NCBI GenBank assembly: GCA_046331095.1 | Contig: JAXLRM010000004.1 | Coordinates: 992,001-1,056,000 of the forward strand | Length of the DNA: 64,000 bases | Reading direction: 5' to 3' | From: JAIBAC01 sp046331095 | GTDB taxonomy: Bacteria > Actinomycetota > Acidimicrobiia > UBA2766 | Shown: one piece after another, positions 51,542 to 58,975 of the stretch | Position numbering within the stretch: position 1 is the first letter of the stretch | How the letters are laid out: every line of letters begins with the position of its first letter | Notes under the pieces: model-generated | The model's database searches: none | Told to the model about the DNA's origin: nothing | Seen by the model: only the letters and a program-made list of their open reading frames with translations | Translations under genes and position numbers: made by a program

Positions 51542-51718
51542 GCAAACGCGGGCGACCTGTGCCGCTGGCGGGTCACCTTGCCCGCGTTTGGTGGGGGTCC
51601 GTCCCGCAAACGCGGGTGGTCTGTGCCGCTGGCGGGTCATCCCGCCCGCGTTTGGTGGGGCCCCGTCCCGCAAACGCGGGTGGTCTGTGCCGCTGGCGGG
51701 TCATCCCGCCCGCGTTTG
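51542..51718 (+). repeat. Repeat family B2: three 49-bp hairpin repeats with AAACGCGGGC-type arms
   Basis: Copies at 51542-51590, 51606-51654 and 51670-51718. Arms CAAACGCGGG and CCCGCGTTTG are the same as in family B1, but the core differs: GACCTGTGCCGCTGGCGGGTC, an internal hairpin with GACC/GGTC and GCC/GGC pairs (positions 51552-51572 in copy 1). Same arms with two distinct cores is unusual. They fill the 232-bp gap between convergent genes. Confidence 0.9.
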
Positions 51719-51764
51719 GAGGGGGACCCCGTCCGCAGGGGTCGAGGGGGGGGCCGGGCGCCTG

Positions 51765-52913
51765 TCAGCTAGCGGCGCGGTCCTTGGAGACCTCGTCGAG
51801 CATCTCGTACTCCTCGCCGGTGTCGACCCAGTCCTCGAACTGGATCGCACCGATCTCGGTGAAGCGGTCGCGCAGCCAGCCGTCGGCGGCGTCGAGGAGG
51901 CCGAGCTTCTTGCAGTTCGGCACGATCTTGGAGAACAGCATCGGCGTGAACTGGTCCTGGACCGGCGGCCGCGACAGGAACCAGCGCACGAGCTCCTTCT
52001 GGTCGACGCCGACGTGCTCCCAAACCTCCTGTTGCATGAAGCGGTCGCGCATGCGTACGGCGGCCTCGAAGGCGAACTCCTGGCGCTCGCGGATCTCGGC
52101 CGCCGACATCTCGTCGTAGACCTCCTTGAGCGAGAGCACGCCGAACGCGACGTGGCGCGCCTCGTCGCTCATGACGTAGCGCAGCAGCTTCTTGAGCAGC
52201 GGCTCGGTCGTCATCATGTGCAGGAACCCGAACGCCGCGAGTGCGAGGCCCTCGACCATGATCTGCATGCCGAGGTAGGTCATGTCCCAGCGGGTGTCGG
52301 CGATGATGTCGTCGAGCAGCATCTGCAGGTGGGCGTTGATGGGGTAGTGGCCGCTCAGCTTGGTGTCGAGGTAGCGGGCGAAGACCTCGACGTGGCGTGC
52401 CTCGTCCATCACCTGGGTCGACGCGTAGTACTTGGCGTCGATCCAGGGCACCTGCTCGACGATCTTGGCGGTGCACACGAGCGCACCCTGTTCGCCGTGC
52501 ATGAACTGGCTCAGTGTCCAGTTCTGCATCTGCACGCCGAGGTCGACGAAGTTCTGCTCGTCCCAGCCGTACAACGGGCTGGAGGGGTCGTTGCGGGAGC
52601 TCTCGCGCATCATCTGCGCCTGGATGTTGGCGGCGGCGTTCTCGGCCGCGACCTTCTCCTGGTCCACCTCGATCGACCAGTCGAGGTCGGTGGTGGCGTT
52701 CCACTGCGACGTCTTCGCCTTCTCGTAGAGCTTGACGAGCGGCGCACGCTGCTGCTCGTAGTCCCACGTGAAGATCGTGTCGCCGCCGGTGGGAGAGACG
52801 TGCTCGACGGCGTCGTAATCGTTGTTGCAGATCGCGGCGATGCGCTCGATATCGTTCACCTGCTCGGGGGTGAGGACGTCGATCAAGCGCTGCTGGACCT
52901 CGGGCTCGGTCAT
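51765..52913 (-). CDS. ferritin-like diiron protein, AurF/ribonucleotide-reductase-R2-like
   Basis: 382 residues from ATG 52913. Two ExxH-type iron-binding segments are visible: QVMDEARHVEVFARYL and YVMSDEARHVAFGVLS, plus acidic ligands in SQFMHGEQGALVCT. That is the four-helix ferritin-like carboxylate-bridged diiron pattern of the R2/AurF/N-oxygenase group. It could be an N-oxygenase or hydroxylase; no redox partner is adjacent. It shares a 4-bp overlap (ATGA) with the TetR gene that precedes it. Confidence 0.82.
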   Translation of the reverse strand: MTEPEVQQRLIDVLTPEQVNDIERIAAICNNDYDAVEHVSPTGGDTIFTWDYEQQRAPLVKLYEKAKTSQWNATTDLDWSIEVDQEKVAAENAAANIQAQMMRESSRNDPSSPLYGWDEQNFVDLGVQMQNWTLSQFMHGEQGALVCTAKIVEQVPWIDAKYYASTQVMDEARHVEVFARYLDTKLSGHYPINAHLQMLLDDIIADTRWDMTYLGMQIMVEGLALAAFGFLHMMTTEPLLKKLLRYVMSDEARHVAFGVLSLKEVYDEMSAAEIRERQEFAFEAAVRMRDRFMQQEVWEHVGVDQKELVRWFLSRPPVQDQFTPMLFSKIVPNCKKLGLLDAADGWLRDRFTEIGAIQFEDWVDTGEEYEMLDEVSKDRAAS

Positions 52914-53593
52914 GGCTGTTCCCCTCTTGTCTCGTGTGTCTGTGCCGGCGCGGTACCCGTAGACCCGCCAGGGCGGAACGAGTCGACGAGTCGGCGCAGC
53001 ATCGCCGACCAGGCGGTGGGTTCGGGATGGGCGAAGTCCATCGCGTCGAACAGTAGGAATCCGAACACCAGGGCGAAGCAGAATCGTGTGACCGAGTCCG
53101 TGTCGATCTCGTCGATTACCTGTCCCTGCGACCGGGCCTGCTCGACGAGCACGGCGAAGGTCGCCTCCCGTTGTTCGATGAGGTCGCGGATCGCATCGCG
53201 CACGTCGGGGTCGCGCCGCACGGCGACGAAGGCCTCGATCAGCAGAGGTTCGCGGTCGTCGAGATCGCGGGTGGCGAGCTCGGACCCCATGGCCGCGACC
53301 GCGTCGAGGGGGTCGGCGCCGGACGCGATCACGTCGACGATCTTGTCGAGTTCGAGCTCGGAGAGGTGGCGGATCGCCTCGAGCAGGAGTTCGGACTTGC
53401 CGGTGAAGTTGGCGTATATGGCGCCTGTGGTGAGCCCGGCACGACGTGCGATCTCGCCCACACGCGCGCCGTCGTAGCCCTTCTCGGCGAACACCGCGGC
53501 GGCCGATCGCACGAGGCGCGTGCGGACGGGGTCTTCGGTGGCGTCGGCGAGGGGGACGACGCCCAGGGGCTCGGCGGCAGCGGCTGGCGACAT
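52910..53593 (-). CDS. TetR family transcriptional regulator
   Basis: 227 residues from ATG 53593. The HTH reads IARRAGLTTGAIYANFTGKSELLLEA after TRLVRSAAAVFAEKGYDGARV (residues 25-75). The C-terminal ligand domain is helical and not assigned. It overlaps the diiron gene stop-start and probably controls that operon. It is divergent from trpC across family A repeats and a hairpin. Confidence 0.93.
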   Translation of the reverse strand: MSPAAAAEPLGVVPLADATEDPVRTRLVRSAAAVFAEKGYDGARVGEIARRAGLTTGAIYANFTGKSELLLEAIRHLSELELDKIVDVIASGADPLDAVAAMGSELATRDLDDREPLLIEAFVAVRRDPDVRDAIRDLIEQREATFAVLVEQARSQGQVIDEIDTDSVTRFCFALVFGFLLFDAMDFAHPEPTAWSAMLRRLVDSFRPGGSTGTAPAQTHETRGEQP

Positions 53594-53662
53594 CGTCTCG
53601 ATAGTAACCGCTACTCCCGGAGCGGCAAGGGGGTTCTCGGGGTTGCCGGGGTTGCCGGGATG

Positions 53663-53773
53663 GACGTGGGGACGTGAGGTGGGTTGTGGACCCGTTTTGC
53701 GTCCCCACGTCGGGGGTTGGGATGGACGTGGGGACGTGAGGTGGGTTGTGGACCCGTTTTGCGTCCCCACGTC
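53663..53773 (+). repeat. Repeat family A, cluster 4: two 49-bp structured repeats
   Basis: Copies at 53663-53711 and 53725-53773, 70 bp upstream of the TetR start. Arms are perfect and the inner stem is TGGGT/ACCCG, as in clusters 2 and 3. Orientation matches that of all other family A copies on this strand, irrespective of neighbouring gene direction. Confidence 0.9.
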
Positions 53774-53797
53774 GGGGTCGGGGGTCGGGGGTCGGGG
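53774..53797 (+). repeat. potential G-quadruplex of four G-runs
   Basis: Runs of 4, 5, 5 and 4 G separated by TC (GGGGTCGGGGGTC then the same pattern) directly after the last family A copy. A tract of four G-runs with two-base loops meets the usual G4 rule. In a 70 percent GC genome this can arise by chance. Confidence 0.6.
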
Positions 53798-53811
53798 TTG
53801 GTCCGGACGCG

Positions 53812-53842
53812 CCGAGTGGACGCCCGACAGGCGTCCACTCGG
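53812..53842. promoter_or_regulatory. perfect 13-bp inverted repeat in the TetR-trpC gap
   Basis: CCGAGTGGACGCC at 53812-53824, loop CGACA, GGCGTCCACTCGG at 53830-53842. A perfect 13-bp palindrome in the divergent gap could be a TetR operator or a terminator hairpin; the 5-nt spacer and length would suit either. The rest of 53843-54202 has no gene; a possible TACGAT -10 for trpC is at 54189-54194. Confidence 0.65.
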
Positions 53843-54202
53843 TGGACCGGTGACCCGGTCTCGGGCGGGCGGTTCCCGCTCGCTGCCCCTTCGATATGGG
53901 AGCCGCAGCCGTGCCCGTATGTGTCGTCCCCTTGTTTCCAAGGGAGAGAGCCGACAGCCGCTGCGCCGGGGAGATGCGACCCCGACACGACTGCCGACGA
54001 CCCGTCCGAGAGGCACCATTCCCGTTGGACGGACCGTTGATCTCGACGCCCTCAGGAATTCCTCAGGCCTGGCGCGCCCTCCTGCCGTCCCGCGTGCCAG
54101 TCCCACTTTCTGGGACTCGGTGGCGGGAATCCCCGGAGCCCCCAGGAATGGCCGGCACAAAGGGTGGGGCGCCCGCACGGCCCGTGGGTACGATGCGCCA
54201 CC

Positions 54203-54997
54203 ATGGACTCCGTACTTGCCGGCATCTGCGACGACACACGGGCGCGTGTCCTCGCGGCACGTGCGGAGGTGCCGCTGCCCGACGTGACCGCAGCGCCGTC
54301 CCCGCGGACCCCGGACCTCGGCGACTTCGGCGTGATCGCCGAGGTGAAGAGGGCGTCGCCTTCGGCGGGGCCGATCGATCCCGACGCCGATCCCGCCGCG
54401 CAGGCGTGCGCCTACGCAGATGGGGGGGCGGCGGCGGTGAGTGTCCTGACCGAGCCTGCCCGCTTCGGCGGCAGCCTCGCCGACCTCGCTGCCGTGCGCG
54501 CTGCGGTCGACGTGCCGCTGTTGCGCAAGGACTTCGTCGTCGACGCGTACCAGGTCGCCGAGGCCCGGGCCGCGGGCGCCGACATCGTGCTCCTCATCGT
54601 CGCGGCCCTCGCCCCCGGTGAACTCGCCGACCTTGCCGACGCAGTCCGCGCCCTCGGGATGACCCCCCTCGTCGAGGTGCTGGACGTCGCCGAGGTCGAC
54701 GCCGCGCTCGGCGCGATCGCCGCCGGTGGGCTCTTCGGCTGCAATGCCCGCAACCTCCACACTCTCGACGTGGACCTCGCCACGTGGGAGGCGGTCGGCG
54801 CGGAACTGGTGCGGTCTGCGCCGGAAGGGACGGTCGCGGTGGCCGAGTCCGGCGTTCGTGGTCCCGCCGACGCCGCACGGGCCCGGGCGGCGGGCTACCG
54901 CGGTGTGCTCGTCGGCGAGGCGCTGATGCGTTCGGGCGATCCCGCCGCCGCGATCGCGGAGTTGCGGGCGGCGGCTGCAGCGGAGGCATCCACGTGA
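54203..54997 (+). CDS. trpC: indole-3-glycerol phosphate synthase
   Basis: 264 residues from ATG 54203. The TIM-barrel motifs are intact: GVIAEVKRASPSAGPI near residue 45, LLRKDFVVDAYQVAEARAAGAD, NARNLHTLDVD and AESGVR, with catalytic Lys and Glu residues in their usual segments. A TACGAT -10-like box lies only 9 bp before the ATG, so transcription may be nearly leaderless. The first gene of the trp run; no trpE, trpG or trpD in this window. It overlaps trpF by 4 bp (GTGA). Confidence 0.96.
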   Translation: MDSVLAGICDDTRARVLAARAEVPLPDVTAAPSPRTPDLGDFGVIAEVKRASPSAGPIDPDADPAAQACAYADGGAAAVSVLTEPARFGGSLADLAAVRAAVDVPLLRKDFVVDAYQVAEARAAGADIVLLIVAALAPGELADLADAVRALGMTPLVEVLDVAEVDAALGAIAAGGLFGCNARNLHTLDVDLATWEAVGAELVRSAPEGTVAVAESGVRGPADAARARAAGYRGVLVGEALMRSGDPAAAIAELRAAAAAEAST

Positions 54998-55653
54998 CGG
55001 TTCTGCGCGAGCGCGGCGACGGGCGCGTCTGGGTGAAGCTCTGCGGCTTCCGCGACCCCGAGATGGCCACCGTAGCGGTCGGCGAAGGTGCCGACGCGAT
55101 CGGCGTGGTCCTCCACGCGGACAGCCCGCGCAACGCCACCGTGGGCGCCGCGGCCGAGGTCGTCGCGGCGGCGGCGCCGGTGCCGGTCGTCGCGGTCGTC
55201 GTGGACCGCTCGCGTGCGGACCTCGAGCGGATCGTCGGCGATACGGGTGTGGCGGGCGTGCAGCTCTGCGGCCGTGAGCCTGCCGCCGACGCCATGTGGC
55301 TTCACGCCACGTTCCCGGGCGTCTGCGTGATCCGGACCCGCCACGTGGCGCCCACGGCCACCGGCTGGGGCCGCCTCGAATCCGACGGCGCGGACGCGGT
55401 GCTCGTCGACGCCGATGTCGAGGGCATCGCGGGCGGCTCCGGCACCGGGCTGCGTTGGGAGGCCCCTGCGATCGCCGCAGTGCCCGTCATCCTCGCGGGG
55501 GGACTCGACGCGTCCACGGTCGCCGGTGCCGTGGCGGCCGTGCGACCCTTCGGCGTCGACGTGTCGTCCGCCCTCGAGGTCGAGCGCGGCAAGAAGGACC
55601 CGGCCCGCATCCGGGCGTTCATGGATGCCGTCCGGGCGACGGTGACGGTGTGA
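54994..55653 (+). CDS. trpF: phosphoribosylanthranilate isomerase
   Basis: 219 residues from GTG 54994. VKLCGFRDPEMATVAVGEGADAIG carries the catalytic Cys, then GVVLHADSPR and AGVQLCGRE follow, and DVSSALEVERGKKDP is the typical C-terminal phosphate and product-binding end. The usual KFCG motif is KLCG here. It isomerises PRA in tryptophan synthesis. Start and stop both overlap neighbours, indicating coupled translation. Confidence 0.93.
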   Translation: MTVLRERGDGRVWVKLCGFRDPEMATVAVGEGADAIGVVLHADSPRNATVGAAAEVVAAAAPVPVVAVVVDRSRADLERIVGDTGVAGVQLCGREPAADAMWLHATFPGVCVIRTRHVAPTATGWGRLESDGADAVLVDADVEGIAGGSGTGLRWEAPAIAAVPVILAGGLDASTVAGAVAAVRPFGVDVSSALEVERGKKDPARIRAFMDAVRATVTV

Positions 55654-56867
55654 GCGGCGGCCGCGACCCGGATTCGCTCCTCGGCGACGGTCGCTTCGGG
55701 GACTTCGGCGGCCTCTTCGTTCCCGAGACCCTCGTCCCGGCGCTGGAGGAGCTCGAGGCCGCCTTCACCCGAGCATGGGCCGACACCGGATTCCGTGCAG
55801 AACTCGACGCGTTGCTGCGCGACTACGTCGGCCGGCCGTCTCCACTCACCGAGGCCCGCCGCCTGAGCGAGCGCCTCGGAGGCGCGCGCATCATGCTCAA
55901 GCGCGAGGACCTGAACCACACCGGCAGCCACAAGATCAACAACACCCTCGGCCAGGCACTCCTGGCGCGACGGATGGGCAAGACGCGGGTGATCGCGGAG
56001 ACCGGCGCCGGCCAGCACGGCGTCGCGACGGCGACGGCAGCGGCGCTGTTCGGGCTCGAGTGCACGGTGTTCATGGGCGAGGTCGACGTCGCACGCCAGG
56101 CCCTCAACGTCGTGCGTATGCAGCTCCTCGGCGCCGAGGTCGTGCCGGTGTCCTCTGGGAGCCGCACCCTCAAGGACGCGACCAACGAGGCGCTGCGGGA
56201 CTGGGTCGCGTCGGTCGGCGCCACCCACTACGTGATCGGGTCGGTCGTGGGGCCGCACCCGTTCCCCGCGATCGTGCGCGAGCTCCAGCGCGTGATCGGT
56301 GCCGAGACCCGCGAGCAGTGTCGTTCGGTGACCGGACGCGATCCCGACGTCGTGGTCGCCTGCCTCGGGGGCGGCTCGAACGCTATGGGGATCTTCGCCG
56401 AGTTCGTCGGCGCGGAGGGCGTGCACCTCGTGGGGGTCGAGGCCGCCGGGGACGGGCTCGGGTCCGGCCGCCACGGCGCCGCGATCGCCCGCGGCGTGCC
56501 GGGGGTCCTGCACGGCACGCGCACGATGCTGCTCCAGGACGAGTACGGCCAGATCGTCGAGGCGCACTCGATCTCGGCGGGGATGGACTACCCCGGCATC
56601 GGGCCCGAGCACGCGGCGATGGCCGCCGCCGGCCTCGCCACCTACGTCTCGCGCACCGACGACGACGCCGTTGCCGGCTTCCGCCTCCTGACCGAGACCG
56701 AGGGGATCATCCCCGCGCTCGAGTCGGCCCACGCCGTCGCCGAGGTCGCCCGCCTCGCCCCCGAACTGCCGCGCGACGCGACAGTCGTCGTGTGCCTGTC
56801 GGGACGCGGTGACAAGGACGTCGACCAGGTGGCGCGCCGCCTCGGCCTGCTCGGGGAGGGCGCGTGA
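55650..56867 (+). CDS. trpB: tryptophan synthase beta chain
   Basis: 405 residues from GTG 55650. GGLFVPETLVPALEELEAAF at the N-terminus and LKREDLNHTGSHKINN with the PLP Lys, then ETGAGQHGVATATAAALFGL, GGGSNAMGIF and SAGMDYPGIGPEH are all conserved. It makes tryptophan from indole and serine in the alpha2-beta2 complex. Overlaps trpF and trpA by 4 bp each. Confidence 0.97.
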   Translation: MSGGRDPDSLLGDGRFGDFGGLFVPETLVPALEELEAAFTRAWADTGFRAELDALLRDYVGRPSPLTEARRLSERLGGARIMLKREDLNHTGSHKINNTLGQALLARRMGKTRVIAETGAGQHGVATATAAALFGLECTVFMGEVDVARQALNVVRMQLLGAEVVPVSSGSRTLKDATNEALRDWVASVGATHYVIGSVVGPHPFPAIVRELQRVIGAETREQCRSVTGRDPDVVVACLGGGSNAMGIFAEFVGAEGVHLVGVEAAGDGLGSGRHGAAIARGVPGVLHGTRTMLLQDEYGQIVEAHSISAGMDYPGIGPEHAAMAAAGLATYVSRTDDDAVAGFRLLTETEGIIPALESAHAVAEVARLAPELPRDATVVVCLSGRGDKDVDQVARRLGLLGEGA

Positions 56868-57967
56868 CCGGAGCGCCGCGCCTGTCGGAGGTCCTGGAAG
56901 CGAACCGCCGGAGCGGGCGGCCGTCGCTCGTCGCGTACGTGACCGGCGGCCTGCCCGACATGGCGACGACCACGTCCGTGCTCGAGGCGGTCGTCGCCGC
57001 GGGCGCCGACGCCGTCGAGTTGGGCGTGCCTTTCAGCGACCCGATCATGGACGGTCCCGTGATCCAGGCGGGGAGCCAGGCGGCGCTGGATGCGGGCGCG
57101 ACTCCGCCTGCGGTGCTCGCGTGCGCCCGTGCCGTGTCGACTGACGTCCCGGTCGGCTTCATGACCTACGCGAACCTCGTGGCGCACGCCGGTTGGGACC
57201 GATTCGCGGCCGACGCCGCCGCGTGCGGGGTGTCGGCCGCGATCGTGCCCGACCTGCCTCTCGAGGAGGCGGGCGCATGGCTGGGCGCATGCGGGCGACA
57301 CGGCATCGAGGTGGTCACGTTCTGCGCGCCGACCTCGCCCGACGACCGCATCGTTGCGAACGCCGACGTGGCATCGGGCTTCCTGTACGCGGTCGGGGTT
57401 CTCGGTGTGACCGGCGAGCGCGAGACCGTGGCGCAGACCGCGCTCGAGCTCGCGCGGCGGGCCAAGGCGCTCACCGACCGTCCCGTGCTCGTCGGAGTCG
57501 GCGTCGCAACACCCGCGCAGGCCGGCGAGGTCGCGTCGGTCGCGGACGGCGTCGTGATCGGCTCGGCGATCGTGCGGCGTGTGCTCGAGGCAGCCGCGCC
57601 GGCGGACGCGGTCGCGTCGGTGGGCGAGTTCGTGGCGGAGGTGCGGGCGGCGCTCGACGACGTCGCGGTCGACCAGCCTGCGCCCGACCCGCGCTGCGAC
57701 CTGTGCGAGGCCGCCCGCCTCACCGACTGGCACTTCGAGGACGACTTGTGCTGGATCGCCGACTGCGAGATCTGCGCGGTGCCGATGGTCGTGTGGCGTC
57801 ACCACGGCTTGCCGAGCACTGCGGACGCCGCCGCGATGGTGGCGCGCCTGCGCTCGGTCGCCGACTCCCGGCTCGGTCCCGAGGGCGAGGCGTGGTACGT
57901 CGACGGCAACCGTCGCAACATCCCCGACCACTGGCACACCCACGCCCGGCGCCGCTGGCGCCTCTGA
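56864..57967 (+). CDS. trpA: tryptophan synthase alpha chain fused to a Cys/His-rich C-terminal domain
   Basis: 367 residues, about 100 more than normal TrpA. Residues 1-265 are complete TrpA: LVAYVTGGLPD, LGVPFSDPIMDGPVIQ with the catalytic Glu/Asp, APTSPDDRI and VGVGVATPAQ. Residues about 275-367 are a new part: DPRCDLCEAARLTDWHFEDD, CWIADCEICAVPMVVWRHHG and a closing IPDHWHTHARRR. Four Cys and the H-x-H-x-H-like end resemble the HIT/GalT-type or zinc-binding domains. The join is in frame with no stop and the gene overlaps trpB by 4 bp, so it is a true fusion. Confidence 0.85.
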   Translation: MTGAPRLSEVLEANRRSGRPSLVAYVTGGLPDMATTTSVLEAVVAAGADAVELGVPFSDPIMDGPVIQAGSQAALDAGATPPAVLACARAVSTDVPVGFMTYANLVAHAGWDRFAADAAACGVSAAIVPDLPLEEAGAWLGACGRHGIEVVTFCAPTSPDDRIVANADVASGFLYAVGVLGVTGERETVAQTALELARRAKALTDRPVLVGVGVATPAQAGEVASVADGVVIGSAIVRRVLEAAAPADAVASVGEFVAEVRAALDDVAVDQPAPDPRCDLCEAARLTDWHFEDDLCWIADCEICAVPMVVWRHHGLPSTADAAAMVARLRSVADSRLGPEGEAWYVDGNRRNIPDHWHTHARRRWRL

Positions 57968-58026
57968 GCCGCCCGTCGAAACCGCCCGAAGTCCCGGGCT
58001 CGGAGCACCAGCGTGCCACAGTCCCG

Positions 58027-58345
58027 GGGTTGGAGAACTGGGAGCGCGATTCTTGGTACCGCAGTTCTCCAAACCCGGCGGATTGGCCGGTCTGTGCTCC
58101 AAGCCCCGGCCGTCCCGTCCCGTCCCGCCCCGGTTGGAGAACGACCCGGCCACCTGCCTCACTTTGGATAACCAGGAGCGCGTATTCGGTCGTTGCTGTT
58201 CTCCAACCCCCGCTTCCTGGCCGCCAGGTGCTCCAACCTCCGGCCGTCCCGTCCCGTCCCGCCCGCGGTTGGAGAACGATCCGGCCACCTGCCTCACTTT
58301 GGATAACCAGGAGCGCGTGTTCGGTCGTTGCTGTTCTCCAACCCC
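58027..58345 (+). repeat. Repeat family C: GGTTGGAGAAC-armed hairpins
   Basis: A short unit at 58027-58076 and two longer units at 58132-58210 and 58267-58345. Arms GGTTGGAGAAC and GTTCTCCAACC pair perfectly; a second inner pairing ACGACC/GGTCGT (ACGATC with G-U in the last unit) follows. Cores of the long units are nearly the same. The links between units contain CCGTCCCGTCCCGTCCC. The long units with links repeat with a 135-bp period. The short unit has a different core but keeps GGAGCGCG. Confidence 0.88.
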
Positions 58346-58346
58346 C

Positions 58347-58473
58347 GCGTGGACGTCTAGCGAGGAAGCCCCTCGGCCTTGTTGTCCGATGAGGCGCTCG
58401 GGGCTTCCTCCTGCGGGCGATGTGAACCACGCACCGTGTCGCGTGGACGTCTAGCGAGGAAGCCCCTCGGCCT
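58347..58473 (+). promoter_or_regulatory. duplicated 33-bp leader with alternative hairpins before bcp
   Basis: GCGTGGACGTCTAGCGAGGA plus the next 13 bases is present at 58347-58379 and again at 58441-58473. Between them GGGGCTTCCTC (58400-58410) is complementary to GAGGAAGCCCC in either copy (58362-58372 or 58456-58466), giving two 11-bp hairpins that cannot form together. The second copy ends 15 bp before the bcp ATG. It might be an on/off RNA switch or simply a duplication. Confidence 0.6.
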
Positions 58474-58488
58474 GCTACTCCTTGCGCG

Positions 58489-58962
58489 ATGGTGAAGCTG
58501 CAACCCGGTGACAAGGTGCCCACGTTCGCCCTGGCCGACCAGGACGGCAAGACCGTCCGACTGGCCGACTTCAAGGGCCGCAAACTCGTCGTGTACTGGT
58601 ACCCCAAGGCCGACACACCCGGCTGCACGACCCAGTCCTGCGCCGTCCGCGATGCCCGTGAGGACCTCGACGGCATCGGCGTCGACGTCGTCGGGGTGAG
58701 CCCGGACGCGCCCGCGAAGAACAAGAAGTTCGACGACAAGTACGGCCTCGGCTTCCCCCTCCTCAGCGACGAGGACCACTCCGTCGCCGAGGCGTGGGGC
58801 GTGTGGGGCGAGAAGTCCCTATACGGCAAGAAGTACATGGGGATCGTGCGATCGGCGTTCGTGATCGACGAGAAGGGCAAGCTCGTCGAGGCCTTCTACA
58901 AGGTGAGCCCCAAGGACACCGTCCCCAAGGCCCGCAAGGCGATCGACTCCGCGTCCGCCTAG
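58489..58962 (+). CDS. bcp: thioredoxin-dependent thiol peroxidase (peroxiredoxin Q, Bcp)
   Basis: 157 residues, normal length. Peroxidatic Cys in YPKADTPGCTTQSC, with a resolving Cys four residues later as in Bcp/PrxQ. The N-terminus has LQPGDKVPTFALAD; FPLLSDEDHSVAEAWGV and VIDEKGKLVEAFYKV follow. It reduces hydroperoxides with thioredoxin. ATG 58489 or GTG 58492 are both possible. Confidence 0.95.
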   Translation: MVKLQPGDKVPTFALADQDGKTVRLADFKGRKLVVYWYPKADTPGCTTQSCAVRDAREDLDGIGVDVVGVSPDAPAKNKKFDDKYGLGFPLLSDEDHSVAEAWGVWGEKSLYGKKYMGIVRSAFVIDEKGKLVEAFYKVSPKDTVPKARKAIDSASA

Positions 58963-58975
58963 GCCGGCCTCGGGG

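Noticed and set aside
54150..54202. T-box riboswitch before trpC
   Set aside because: AGGGTGG occurs at about 54161-54167 but the following bases do not give the ACCGCG half of the T-box motif, and there is no convincing Stem I or terminator.
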